A stretch of DNA of 64,000 bases, from positions 2,714,366 to 2,778,365 of the forward strand of contig CAXIPT010000010.1 of assembly GCA_964030475.1 (NCBI GenBank), written 5' to 3'. Within the stretch, counting starts at the first letter, position 1; each line of letters opens with the position of its first letter. Both the position numbers and the translations under genes were made by a program. Shown here in pieces: positions 1 to 11,846 of the stretch. The notes below the pieces were generated by a model. It ran no database searches. It was not told the DNA's origin and saw nothing but the letters and a program-made list of their open reading frames with translations. The DNA is from Tethya wilhelma. Lineage: Eukaryota; Porifera; Demospongiae; Tethyida; Tethyidae.

Positions 1-46
1 AGTCAGTATTGGTTGCATATAATTGTTTTTTATTTATCATTCCTAG

Positions 47-1857
47 CAAATGCTCGTTTGGCTACTAGAAATTACCTTCAAATAGCTCACCATACTAGAA
101 CGTCTACTAGAGTTGACTACCAGATAGACAGAGACATGAGTGATATGGGTATGTAAGAATTACTACAGAAAGAGTTGAGGCAAAGCTGCATGATTCTTGA
201 CATAACACATTCTTCCCTATTAACATTATAGGAACCCGTATGCAGAAGTTCTGGTATTCTGCTAGTCCTCGTGGAAAAGCTGGAAGCCAGCAGGCTGTGG
301 TTACTAATGTGAGTGGTTGTTGTGAAAGATTAATTATCATGTACATGTATACTGTTATAATTGTCTGATTAACAGTGCCCCCTGTCAAGACATTGTCCTT
401 TCATTGAAGGAGCAAAAGGAGAAACAGGAAGGAAAACAATTGACACAGAAACAATTTTCAAACTAAACCGCTTCATGGCAACACTGAGAGAAGTATCTTA
501 ATAATTGTCTTTAAGAAGTAGCTATAGACAACGTATATACTCCATGGCTTATTACTAACATTATTTCACACACACACACACACACACAGCATCCCTTCCT
601 CCACCCAATAGTAAAGATTGATTACCTTGATGACAGAAAACAGGTCATCATTATCCAACCATTTATGGAAAGAGGATCTCTCAAAGATATGATTTATGGA
701 GTGTGTTGTAATTGTCATAATTATGACTGCATCACAGTGTCACTTCGGCTTATCTTTTGTGTACAGGTTGTGCCAGATATTGACTGGGCAGACAAATACC
801 CTGCTGGCAGGGGTAGAATCCAATCTCAAATACCCAATGAGAATATTACTAAATATGGTTACCAAGTTCTGAAGGTACGTACCACCATACAGTGTATAGG
901 TTATGTATACATAGTGCTCAAAATGTGAATAATAATAATAATAATAATTATTATTCATACACACATGCATGTTTTCTAACTATACACAGGCTATGGTGTA
1001 TCTCTACAAGCAAGGTTTTCCTGTTCTTGGTCACGTTCAGAGTGGCAACATCTTTGTCCAGGATGGTGTGTGCAGGTTGGGTGGCTATGAGAACACACTC
1101 CTTGGCTACAGGTCTAGATTTTACAGGATGTGTGAGGAGCACTTGGAGCATATGGATGTGATTATGTTTGGTACGTGAGTTAGTCTACCACTATCTCCTC
1201 ACAGACTCACCTTTGACCTCCTCCCACAGGACACCTGGTGTTTGAAATGAGCTGTGCCTATGAACTCACCACTCTAGTTCCAACTGAACAAGACTACCAG
1301 GCAGTGAGGGCCAGGACTGATGGTGGGAGAGAGATTGAAGAAGTGCTGAAATACATCTTTGCTGATAGTGGATTTCCTAGCATTGACAAAGTAGGTCAAT
1401 TATTAATGTATATATGACAATTAATACAGTGAAATGAAAAAAATTATTAGATTAAAAGGCAGGCATTTTTTCGATCCCAAACAACATCAAAACTATTACC
1501 AGCTGTAAGTTACTTAATTGATCTATAGCTACTCAAGTGTGATTTATTTAAACCTTTTGTGTGTGCAGAAAATTCAAGCAAAGCAGTTTTTGCATAAACA
1601 TTTCCCTAACATTTCTGCCCAAAAGGTTAGTTGATGATATAATAATAATAATAATAGAACCATAGTGTTATGGATGACTCACCTCATATTTAACTCGACA
1701 ACAGATTCTCTCTGCTCTACGTAAGGGAGAAGGTGATGCAGCTAACAAGCATACAGATCGATCTGAAAGACGACCTATTAAGCGGCCGTCATCACCAGCT
1801 GATGAAGATGATGCAGTACAACCCTCGGAGGCTACACCCCTCCTAAACCCAACCTAA
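47..1857 (+). CDS. PXK/Slob-like pseudokinase A, 3' part of gene
   Basis: Eleven exons can be followed: 47-148, 232-308, 376-492, 590-700, 767-874, 990-1170, 1230-1390, 1451-1504, 1569-1625 and 1705-1857 are in phase, with GT-AG borders except that the weak donor at 493 is chosen by comparison with the paralogues; upstream exons lie outside the window. (The listed set is ten exons; any others are off the left edge.) The N-lobe shows HPFLHP and GSLKDMIYG. The position of HRD reads GHVQSGN and the position of DFG reads LGGYEN, so the catalytic Asp and the metal-binding Asp are both missing. The fold resembles the PX-domain kinase PXK and Slob, which scaffold membrane proteins. The last exon begins ILSALRKGEG, which recalls the WH2-like end of PXK. 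The product is probably a scaffold or regulator, not an enzyme. Family assignment is from motif recognition only. Confidence 0.72.
569..588. repeat. (CA)n microsatellite at splice acceptor
   Basis: A CA run forms the tract just before the AG acceptor of the exon that starts at 590. It lies inside the intron of pseudokinase A, so length changes could affect splicing of the HPFLHP exon. Confidence 0.85.
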
Positions 1858-2740
1858 TACTTCTGGTGTGCATCTTTGTCCACCAGGTGCTTTGACACTA
1901 GTACTTTACTAGTTAGCAAGTTTTTGTGTGTGTTGGTTGTTTTAAGAACTGTTTGTCTATGCTATATATAAAATTATAATATATGCAAATATTGCAGCTC
2001 TAGTATTATTTGAGGAACGAGGCTACAGTTACTGCATGACTGATTCTGATCATTGGCAATGAGGAATGCTTGAAGAACTGTCAAAAATGCATGAGACATT
2101 GATTTTTTAGGAGCTGCTAGTTAGCTTCAACAATTAAGGCTGGGGGCACTGTCAGTGTTTTGATTCAGTAACTTGCTATAGACTTGCAATTTATTCCCAA
2201 ACTTTGAGCCTATTATTCTTTTCAGCCAGCCTATTATTCTTGTATTATTCTCAGACACAAACATAATTTTAGTATGTAAATTCATCAAAAAAAAACAACA
2301 ATTTTAACGACATTCAAAGTTCTTGGTGAATTTTCCAAGAGTTTACACTCGGCCCAATTTCAATTTTCCATCATTTTAGGATAGTAATGCATCGTCGCAG
2401 ATACAGTGGAACCTCTCATAACGACCCAACTAAATTTAAGGAACCTCAAGGACTTAGTAGCACTTATTAACTCTTTATTAACTCCTTAGATAATTGAATA
2501 TTGTGATACTCAATGATAGGGGCACGAGGCAGATTGAAGCTTGCATGAACTCTGGCATGAACCAGAGCATGGTCTTACTACCTGCAGGTGCACGTGATTA
2601 ATAGTCACTGGAAAGTATTACGGTCACATGATTGGAATGTAATTAACAGACTTGCCAGCTCAGCAAAGGCGTAATTACTAGAAAGGGATTTTCCCGAACT
2701 CATGTGCTCACATAGAAGCTGAATAATGATTTTATTTCAG
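1858..2740. other. Intergenic spacer with repeat fragments
   Basis: No coding exon is visible. Near 2404 is a half-site (GTGGAACCTCTCATAACGAC) that resembles a pogo/Tc1-type terminal repeat. Positions 2630-2672 share a block of about 40 bp with 11465-11508 (ATTGGAATGTAATTAAC, then GACTTGCCAGCTCAGCAA). The promoter and first exon of pseudokinase B should lie here, but I cannot identify them. Confidence 0.5.
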
Positions 2741-5435
2741 GCAAGTTCTGCCAATTGGACAGATGATGGGTATAATATTTTTGACTGTTTCAGGAACATA
2801 AGTGCAGTGGATGATGTCACTGTAAGTTTATAATTGGGAAATTTTTACTGCACTGTGAGTCAGCACAACTTTAATATTCAGTTGTCCTATGGTCTTTGTA
2901 CAGGTGTGTCATGGGTTCATTTCTGGAGTGGTGATAGGATGTGCGATAGTCATACTAGCTGTGGTATTGATTGCTGTTTCTATCCGATTTTGTATTAGAA
3001 AGAAAGGGTATGAATTAATTAAGATACCATAATTATAGCGGGAAAGTTTCACGGTGTTAAACTTTCGCAGATGTCTCTAGTCCAATATTTTTGCGGTTTA
3101 ACTTTCGCAGATGAGCTGTGTCAACCCATACGTAAAAAATACATTACAAAAAATTTTGCAGATAAAAAACTTTTGCGGATGGATCATGATTCACAAAAAA
3201 CGCGAAAGTTAAACCCCGTGAAACTTTCCCGCTATACGGTATTAAAATAAAATTAATTTCTACCTGCACAATTTCATATTCGACCCATTTCTCGTGTGTA
3301 TATCTTGTCAAAGGTTAAAGAGGTCAAAAAGCTATCAGGAAATTGGTGAAAAGACTGAAAGTGGATGGAAGCAATACAATACTTTAAAAAGTAAACTACA
3401 ATGTTGCAATTTTAATTTTAGTTATTATAGTGGCTGCATTTAGTCTGATTCCTTTATAATATATTTCTTAGACAACGCTCGCTCGGCTACTGACCACTAC
3501 CTCCGACTAGCTAGCCAGAGACCCAAAGAGACAACTGGGAGGTCCAATAGAGTTGACTACCAGCAAGACAGAGAAATGAATGAGTTAGGTACATACAAGA
3601 GCATCGATTTTAATGTTGATTGAGTGGTGTGCTGTACTGCTTGGTATGTATCCTTATTGTAGGAAGTCGTATGCAAAAGTTCTGGTATAAAGCTAGTCCT
3701 CATGGAGTAGCTGGAAACAAGCGGGCTGTGGTTACTAATGTTAGTGCTTGTTGGTGAAGATGCATTAAAGTTGTATTTTTGATTGGTAATAATTAATTTA
3801 TGGTTGTGATTGTTCTCCTCTAGTCCCCTCTACCAAAACACTGTCTTCTCTGTAAAGAAGAAGAAGGTACTAGAAAGAAAACACTTGACAAAAAAACAGT
3901 TTCTAATCTCAACGATCTCATAGCATCACTAAGAGGAGTACGATACAAACTGTAGAAATGGTATATTCTTTGCGATGTAATACTATATATTCCTACAGCA
4001 TCCCTTCATCCATCCAATAGAAGAGATTGGTTACCTCGACGACAAAAAGCAAGTGATCACTATCCAACCATTTATGCCAAATGGCTCTCTGAAAGACATG
4101 ATTTATGAAGTGAGAATATATTACTATAATGACTAGCTACATGTAGCTAACAGTCACTCCATCATGTTTCAGTGCTCACCTACTGAAGACTGGGCAGACA
4201 AGTACAGAGGTGCTGATCGTTCAGCTCTACCACATGATGTTCAAATTAGAGGTGGTTTTTGTTGTTTTCATTTATGTGATGGGGATGGACACTTTCACGG
4301 ATCTGTTCGACCCAAAAAACACCATCAAAAACCAAAACAAGCCTTACACTTGCAGCTAAGTGGTATGTATTATGATGTGTGGGCATTTTCAAAATAACTT
4401 CAGTAGCAAAACTGACTCTCAATTTTTAACTTCATCGATGCAGGAAGTGCCGCTTCTTATAGCAGTTTGAGTGGGGAGGTTAATTTGACTGAACAAGAAC
4501 AAGCAAGAAAAGGATTAGCAGTAACAGACATTGCCAAACATGGATGGCAAATATTGAAGGTATTTGTATGTGCTTATACAATGGTTGTATGAGGTTCATA
4601 TCTTATGTAGGCTATGGCATATCTCTATGGTGAAGGTTTTCCTGTTCTTGGTCATGTTCAGAGTGGCAACATCTTTGTCCAGGATGGTGTGTGCAGGTTG
4701 GGTGGCTATGAGAACACACTCCTTGGCTACAGGTCTAGATTCTACAGGATGTGTGAGGAGCACTTGGAGCATATGGATGTGATTATGTTTGGTATGTGAG
4801 TTAGTCTACCACTATCTCCTCACAGACTCACCTTTGACCTCCTCCCACAGGACACCTGGTGTTTGAAATGAGCTGTGCTTATGAACTCATCACTCTAGCT
4901 CCAACTGAACAAGACTACCAGGCAGTGAGGGCCAGGGATAATGGTGAACAGATTGAAGAAGTGCTGCGTTATATCTTTGCCCATCGCTTTCCTCACAGCA
5001 TTCAAGATGTAAGTCATTGTTACTAAGTTTTGTTATTAAATAATATTATTTTTAATAATTTACTAATTTGAATCAATTCCCGCTATTATGTAGATAAAGA
5101 AACTAGAGTTCTTTCAATTGGCAAAACCCAAGGAGAAGATTGGCAAGGTATATATGCCTGCATATGGTTAAAAAGTCAAGACTTAGTAACATTTCAGGTT
5201 GCTAACATCACTTCTTCTTCAGATAAGGCAAAAGTTTCAAGTCAAGCAGTTCTTCAGTGGTCTACTACCAGGTGCTTCTGATGCTGCTGCTGCTGCTGCT
5301 GCTAGAGAAAAGGTATTGTTCATCAGTAGACCTATGAGAATGTCATAGCAGTGATCTATTAATTCATAACAGATACTGGCAGCTGTGAGAGATGGTGAAA
5401 GTGATAATGCTAACATGCATGCAAGCCAGAGCTAG
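2741..5435 (+). CDS. Single-pass membrane PXK/Slob-like pseudokinase B
   Basis: Exons 2741-2821, 2904-3007, 3314-3390, 3472-3588, 3663-3739, 3824-3937, 3999-4109, 4173-4362, 4444-4559, 4611-4791, 4851-5008, 5094-5147, 5223-5312 and 5373-5435 keep one reading frame and use GT-AG sites. The first exons give a short outside segment with NWT and NIS glycosylation sequons, then a membrane helix (GVVIGCAIVILAVVLIAVSI) followed by RFCIRKK, so the kinase-like domain should face the cytosol. HRD is replaced by GHVQSGN and DFG by LGGYEN. An extra 4173-4559 segment is longer than in copy A. An Ala run is coded by a CTG-type microsatellite near 5280-5304. The C-terminus starts ILAAVRDGES, like the end of copy A. 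Earlier exons, including any signal peptide, were not found. Confidence 0.75.
3026..3240. mobile_element. MITE, ACCGTATAGC-type TIR, copy 1
   Basis: This 215-bp element lies in an intron of pseudokinase B. It is almost an inverted repeat: the left arm has TAGCGGGAAAGTTTCAC and the right arm ends GAAACTTTCCCGCTATACGGT. It matches the element at 31791-32000. No coding capacity is seen. Confidence 0.8.
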
Positions 5436-6152
5436 AGGAAAAAGACCTATTTTTAGTAACTTCTTATTATGTCAACATTGTATGCAAAGTTATTACACAC
5501 TAGAGTATTATAATTTATGACCCCAGCTTAGGGAACACTTTAATACGAACAAAAGACAATGAAATTCAAAAAAAACAAAAAAAAACTTGATTCACTTGAT
5601 CATCTTAATCCATTCTTACCCCGCACTAGCTCTAGTCATTGGAGTATATCCTATTCACAGTCCTAGCCATATTCCCTTGCATGGGAGACTGCACCTGCAT
5701 GTCCTCTATAATTTGCATGGTCGTTATGATGTGTAAATAGTAATTGAAATTGAAGTATCTTTTTCCTGTTTGCATCTAGATGATTGACCACCTACAGTAT
5801 AACAAATGATCAATGCCCCTCAATTGTTCATTGAAGTTCTTTTTTTTTTTTTAGTCTTGTTTTGTAATGCAGCCGCGTGCAGTTTGTGGGAGTTCCCCTG
5901 GGAAATCCCGTAGGAAAATTATTAATTGATCCATGCAGTCTATGATCAAATGCTGTGTATCTATTCTATGCTCTGTCAAAATGATTTGGAACTCTATACT
6001 CTAATGGCTATGTTAGTTAGTACTAAAGGTAAGAGATCAAACAATGAGTATGCCATGCTATAATGGTGGCTGCCCATAGAAGTCGGGTTGGAAGGTAAAT
6101 TTATGAGCTTCTCCAAAAAAGTGTATATAGGGGCAGTACATGCATGGGCTCA
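5436..6152. other. Spacer between pseudokinases B and C
   Basis: No exon is recognised. The stretch has A- and T-rich runs and ordinary AT-rich sequence. The promoter and any upstream exons of pseudokinase C may lie here or just after the MITE at 6153. Confidence 0.4.
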
Positions 6153-6368
6153 TAGTGAAACCTCCGAACAGAGGACACTTGGGGACAATATATAAATTCA
6201 GCTTGCTTGTCCTTTGTATAGAGGTTGTCCTCTTCTCGTTCTGGCAGTTGTATAATTTGCTACTACAACAGGGAATTGGAATTTTGGGAACTAAGAATTG
6301 TCCTTTATTGAGAGGTTTATATACAGTGTCCCTATCTTGGAGGGTCCACTATCGGAGGTTCTACTGTA
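6153..6368. mobile_element. Short MITE with pogo/Tc1-like terminal repeats
   Basis: The left end reads TAGTGAAACCTCCGA and the right end reads TCGGAGGTTCTACTGTA, an inverted match of about 14 bp with one or two mismatches. AACCTCCGA-type termini starting near a TA are typical of pogo/Tigger and Tc1-mariner relatives. It is about 215 bp and has no coding sequence. Confidence 0.6.
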
Positions 6369-6480
6369 AAGGAATGTGCTAATCTTTATAAACCCACAAT
6401 CAATATTATGATTGAATTAATTATTACTAATGATTTGTTTTCATACCGTATGATTGTATATTACCATAATATTATAACAG

Positions 6481-9400
6481 ATGCAGGTACTCGTCATGTA
6501 GACAGTAATGATCTAGCCTCTGATTGGGCAGCCATATTCTCTTTGGATGCTATTTTCTTTGTCCTCTATGAGCCAGCAGCCATTTTGTCTTGGGAGGCTA
6601 TTATTGGCTCCTTCCTGATCACATTGGTAACAATGGTCATGGTGATGTATTACTGTTATTGCAGTACATCAAAGCCGAAGCCGAAACTAAAACTACGACT
6701 GTCAAGATTCGTTGAATCACCGAAAATGAAACATGAACAGAAATTGATAGAGAAAAGGGGCAAACTTAAAGAAAAGAAGCCACATGATCTAGAGACTAAA
6801 ACTGGACCACTATGGAACCTCTTCAAATCCATCCTTGTCCTTCTTTTAACTTTAGTTTGTGCCACTTGCATTGCTGGAATAGTCCTGGTCATATTCTGGG
6901 AGACTATTGCCCCTTTCTTTGTCTACTGTGATTTGGCAGCCATATTTTCTTGGGGACCAGCAAATGTACATGGTGCTCCACATACAGACATCAGTAGTCT
7001 AGCTTTGTATGATCTGGCAACTATTTTTTCTTGGGAGGCTATTGTCCCCTTTTTTATCACGTTGGTAACAGTGGTCATGGTGATGTGTTACTGTTATTGC
7101 TGGACGTCAAAGCCGAAACCAAAACCACCACTGCCAAGATTAGTCAGTGAGTCACCAAAAATGAATTCTGAAAGAGAACTAATAAATCTATCACCCTCAC
7201 CAGCTTCACAAGACTCACCACCCTCACAGCCATCACTAGATTCACCTCCTTCACAGCCATCGCCAGCTTCACCAGATCTAGACTCGCCACCCTCACTCTT
7301 GTCTATAAGAGCGATCCTGAGGACTAGAGTGAGAAGAACTTTGAAGGAACCAATTTCCTTACAACCATCTCAAGACACACTAGACTCACCAGCTGCAGTT
7401 GTGACACAGTCCCATTCTCCTCACAGGCTCTCCCAAGGCTCTGTGACAAGTGTGTCACGTAAACTAAAGCGATCTTGTACAAGTCGCTTAAAGTTGGCTG
7501 TTGCTAAGACTGTTTCCAAGATAATTAAACAAACCCATAAGCTATTTGCAACATCACCATGGCAACAGGATGATAATGAGGTAGTAATTAGGGGGGAAAT
7601 AAAGGACAGAAAGAAAGAAGAAAAGGCTGAAAGACGTAAGTAATTTTTAAGCGTGCTTCACAACACCCACTCCCTTTTTTTGTTGCCTGTTGCTAGGGAG
7701 TGTATATAGTATCTCAAAAACCATTTACAATAATAAGCAAGGACCAGCTCAGGCCAAACTTCACCAAACTTCATATTATGATATCATAGTTTGTGGGGTA
7801 TTTAGATTGCATTTCTGCATACTATAATATAATGGTTATATTTCTACAATCCAGAGAATGCAGAAATGGCAGTTGACTATGTCTTGAGGTCGACTGGACT
7901 CTACATGATCACTGAGACCACTGACTTCCTTCCTGATATGGGTAAGGGGATTTACCTTGTGATTACAATCGTGATGACATTTATTTATTGTACACAGGGA
8001 GTCGTATGCAGAAGTACTGGTTCAAAGTGACCCCAACTGGTTCTGAGGGAAGCAGGGAGACAATGATCCTTACAATAGTGAGTGAACTAATTTAGGCAAC
8101 TGGCTTGCATCTCATTAACCTTTGACTTTTTCCAGGGACCTATATCTAGACTATGTCCTCTTCTTCCACTGGATAAGGAGACCATGAAGACATTCCGTGA
8201 ACTCATGGCTACCTTACAAGTAAGAAAATCTCTCCATTCTTATAATTTCTCTATGTCTGTGATCTTGAAGTTCCTCTGATGTTGTTCCAGGTTCATCCCT
8301 TCCTCCAACCAGTGGAGTATGTCCACTATCTCTCTGATAGAAAACAAGTCATCTTTGTCCAACCGTTTAGAGAACAAGGATCTCTAAAAGACATCATCTA
8401 CAATGTAAAATGCACACACATACACACATACACACACACATTGGCATTGTCTAATTCCCACTTTACTCCACAGAATAAACCAACTTACAATTGGTTATAT
8501 AAATACGAAGTCAAGGAACAAGCTACTCATTCTATCAGCTCTGACCAGATAGCACTTTATGGACGACAAATCTTGGAAGTAAGATTATACTTTAGCTGAA
8601 AATGTGTACACATTGTAGTTGTGAAATCATTTCTTATTTCTCCAGGCAATGGTATTTCTTAAGGAGAAATTTCAGTATAAATGGAACAAGTTTATTCTTG
8701 GTCATGTTCAGAGTGGCAACATCTTTGTTCAGGATGGTGTGTGCAGGTTGGGTGGCTATGAGAACACACTCCTTGGCTACAGGTCTAGATTCTACAGGAT
8801 GTGTGAGGAGCACTTGGAGCATATGGATGTGATTATGTTTGGTACGTGAGTTAGTCTACCACTGTCTCCTCACAGACTCACCTTTGACCTCCTCCCACAG
8901 GACACCTGGTGTTTGAAATGAGCTGTGCCTATGAACTCACCACTCTAGCTCCAACTGAACAAGACTTCCAGGCAGTGAAAGATGACGAGATTAAGGATCT
9001 ACTTCGTTTCACATTTGGAGGACGAAGATCTGAAGAGAAGAAATTGAGCAAGGTATTAAAAATTATTAGTTTAATTAAGTATATAAGTATAGTCATAAAT
9101 GATTACTAAAGTGAATTCTTGCCATTTTCCCAGCTGGTGCTATACAATGTCACTAAACTCATCAAAGACACACTGGATAAGAACACTGTTCTGCTGTTCA
9201 TTCTCTTCTGGTTGAACCTGCTAGTCATTGGCTCCACCCATTACTTCACCATAGCAATGGTTGTCATGGTGATTGAAACACTCCTCCTACCATCACTCTA
9301 TGGCTTCAATATGTGGAGATTGTCTCCACAGCCAGTCCAAGAGGTCAAAGTACAATTCCCTACCATATATGAGGTATGTCAATCACATATGCAGTGCATG

Positions 9401-10710
9401 GAAATATGTGCAGTTGCATGGAAGCCTTAGGGCCCGTTTACATGTATGCATTTAGTACTAAACGACGAGGGCACTTACACTAGAACACAGTAAATGGAAT
9501 TGGGCATTTAGACGTATGCAGTTACAATGCACGTGCGAATTGCCAGCTGTCACTGTGAGTGTCACGAGCACAGTTAGCTTGCTTCATTTCAAGCGAAAAA
9601 TGCCTCCAAAGAATTAAGACGAGAAAAGTTTCGGTAGACAGATGGTAATTGTAAGCTACTGTTAAAATGCAACAAAATTGCCCACATGTCCAGTTAAAAG
9701 TTTTGAAGTCTGTGTTTTGCTCATGCACACGAGCCTGCTGCTGTCTTCGTTTACCAATATCTTCACTTTCATGAGCGTAAACAAAAGTATCAGTTTGTGT
9801 GAGCGTTTACAGAGGTAGTGTGTAGATGCATGCTGTATCCGTATACTTTAGTTTGCATTTACAATACTAAAACATATACGTGTAAATGGGGCCTTAAGGT
9901 CAGAGGAGGTTTGACACAGTTGACCTTTGCTTGACCCTTAACTTACATGATGTATTGAAGCCATATTGTGCACAGAATATAAACTGTTGCTAGCATGCAT
10001 GAGTCTCCGTAGTCCGTGCTCGATTTTAAAGGAACTGTGTCACTATATAAGTGCTGTTTTGTTATCAAAACTAGAATGCGTGACATTTTGTGATGTTTTT
10101 TTGTTGACAAACGTGCAATACATGTATGTACGTGGAGCTAATATCCAGACGTGGTACCCAGATTGCGCTAGATATTAACAAAACAAAAAATGTCAAAAAA
10201 TGTCATAAAATATCATAAAATGTTACGCATTTTATTTTTAGTAACAAAACAGTGCTTTCAGCTGCAAGCTAGGCTAATGAAACTTGAAAACTTCGCTACG
10301 TCATCATCATGTTACTAATTTTGCACAGTTACTGAGAATCTGTTGCCGACGCAATTGCACGAGAGCACACATTAGCCACATTTTGACTAATCGGATCGAG
10401 GTTTTGATTTTTGAGCCAAGAATTGGCGTCTTATTACTTCGTGACACTGTATATGTATGCACCTGAATCATTCAATATGTTTGTGTGATGTGTCCAGATA
10501 AAGAAGCATCCATTTTTCAAGTCTGTTCCAGTCCCTCAGCTGGACAGGTTCAACAGAGGGAGGGTGAGTGTATTGTTTCCATTGTAACATACCTTGTACT
10601 TACATGCATTCTTTTGCTCACTCAATCACTCACAGATGATGCTAACAGATGAAATGAAAGAACTGATCTTGTTAAAAGTAGACTCACTACAGCAGCAACT
10701 GTTAGGATAG
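6481..10710 (+). CDS. Multi-membrane-segment PXK/Slob-like pseudokinase C
   Basis: The first recognised exon is open from ATG 6408, but an AG acceptor at 6480 makes 6481-7635 the likely exon; then 7855-7941, 7998-8077, 8136-8219, 8291-8404, 8474-8578, 8646-8841, 8901-9052, 9134-9373, 10498-10563 and 10636-10710 are all in phase. Counting from ATG 6408, membrane segments lie near residues 64-85, 141-164 and 212-232, with a duplicated unit (WEAI, then ITLVT, VMVM, YCYC and TSKPKPK). A Ser/Pro-rich stretch with SPPSQPS repeats follows at about 262-300. The kinase-like part has GHVQSGN and LGGYEN in place of HRD and DFG. Exon 9134-9373 codes two further hydrophobic segments (LLFILFWLNLLVIG and IAMVVMVIETLLL), so the C-terminus differs from copies A and B. 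Joining the N-terminal block to the kinase part rests on phase agreement only. Confidence 0.68.
8407..8440. repeat. (CA)n microsatellite
   Basis: An imperfect CA run lies within the intron 8405-8473 of pseudokinase C. Confidence 0.8.
9430..9893. mobile_element. PIF/Harbinger-like MITE with TTA target duplication
   Basis: The element starts GGGCCCGTTTACATGTAT and ends ATACGTGTAAATGGGGCC, an imperfect TIR. TTA flanks it on both sides (9427-9429 and 9894-9896), the 3-bp duplication typical of PIF/Harbinger. It is 464 bp, sits in the largest intron of pseudokinase C and codes for nothing recognisable. Confidence 0.8.
10035..10262. repeat. Foldback element
   Basis: The left arm (AGTGCTGTTTTGTTA, then AGAATGCGTGACATTTT) is an imperfect inverted match of the right arm, which ends TAACAAAACAGTGCT. 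The centre has repeated AAAATGTCA-like units. It lies in the same intron as the Harbinger-like MITE. Confidence 0.65.
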
Positions 10711-10726
10711 GACTAGTTTTGACAAT

Positions 10727-10729
<3 letters not shown>

Positions 10730-10769
<40 letters not shown>
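10730..10769. repeat. (GT)n microsatellite
   Basis: An uninterrupted GT run lies just after the stop codon of pseudokinase C and before the truncated kinase ORF. Confidence 0.9.
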
Positions 10770-10770
<1 letters not shown>

Positions 10771-10825
10771 TGTGACCTGACTATGATCATATGACTGCAA
10801 AAGAGCACGCCCATTTTATTTATGC

Positions 10826-11431
10826 ATGATGGCTGAACAGATCTCGAGAGCAGAAAGAGAAGTAAAGAAGGAAAATCAAATTGGATTTAATATAATTCAG
10901 CTTTTGAAGAATGAAACTCTTGGCATTGGATCCTATGGCTCTGTGTGTAAGGCTAGGTGTGATAATCTCCTGTGTGCAGCTAAGATACTCCACCCAACTC
11001 TGTTTGACCCAACTGCTCATCGACAAATAGCCCCCAAACATGAGCACAGACTACCCATTAAGAGATTTGAACAAGAGTGTGAGTTCATGAGTGCAATAAG
11101 GCATCCCAATATCGTACAGTATCTGGGTATGCACCAAGATCCTGAAACTAAGCTACCTGTTCTACTAATGGAGCTCATGGATGATAGTTTGACCCACTTC
11201 TTGGAAAGCTCACAGGATGCAGTCCCCTACCACATCCAAGTCAACTTTTGCCATGATATAACCTTAGCATTGTCATTTCTCCATTCTAATGGGATCATAC
11301 ACAGGGATCTCTCAAGCAACAATGTGTTGCTGCATGGAAATATACAGGCTAAAGTAACCGACTTTGGAATGGCCAAGCTAAGTGATACAACCCCTGAACG
11401 CACTCGTGAGCTGGAAAATGAGTGCACATGA
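10826..11431 (+). pseudogene. Protein kinase N-lobe and half C-lobe, truncated after DFG
   Basis: An intronless 201-residue ORF carries a canonical kinase start: Gly loop GIGSYGSV (33-40), AAKIL with Lys53, a Glu in FEQECEF (about 84), HRDLSSNN (159-166) and TDFGMAK (178-184). Sequence around HRD resembles tyrosine-kinase-like kinases with leucine-rich or ankyrin partners. The ORF ends about 20 residues after DFG; the activation-segment end, APE and the whole lower C-lobe are missing. The bases after the stop (11465-11508) match a repeat also seen at 2630-2672, so insertion of a repeat probably removed the 3' half. Unlike its neighbours it keeps the catalytic residues. It is unlikely to fold as a complete kinase. 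Confidence 0.78.
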
Positions 11432-11464
11432 TCAACTCCTATTGAGTAGTTTTGTGGTCACATA

Positions 11465-11508
11465 ATTGGAATGTAATTAACGGACTTGCCAGCTCAGCAA
11501 GGCACACT
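11465..11508 (+). repeat. Dispersed repeat block shared with 2630-2672
   Basis: The block reads ATTGGAATGTAATTAAC then GACTTGCCAGCTCAGCAA and is nearly the same at 2630-2672. It follows the broken end of the kinase ORF closely. Confidence 0.7.
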
Positions 11509-11846
11509 AATGTTGTACCTCTGCTGGGTCTAACCAGAGGTCTAACAGTGATCACCATTGCATAGTTATTTAATATTTGAATATGCAGATATTTTAAACT
11601 AATGTTGTAAGATCTATGAGTTCTAAAGCATTGTGTGCTTTGATAACAAGCCTTATAATCCAAAAGTTGCCGGAAATATCAACAAGAAAAGATACATAGC
11701 AATGTAGTCATTTAGCCCATTAAAAGTTATGAGCAGATATCTAAGAAGTGCTGTGCTTGCGTAATTTAGGACGGAATCTTCCTTAGACGACAATATTATA
11801 CCGCCTCCCAAAGGTCCCACTAGTCCACCCACCCTACATGTAGTAC

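Noticed and set aside
10284..10466. 60-residue ORF in the large intron of pseudokinase C
   Set aside because: It lies between a foldback and the next exon, has no recognisable features and is best seen as intron.
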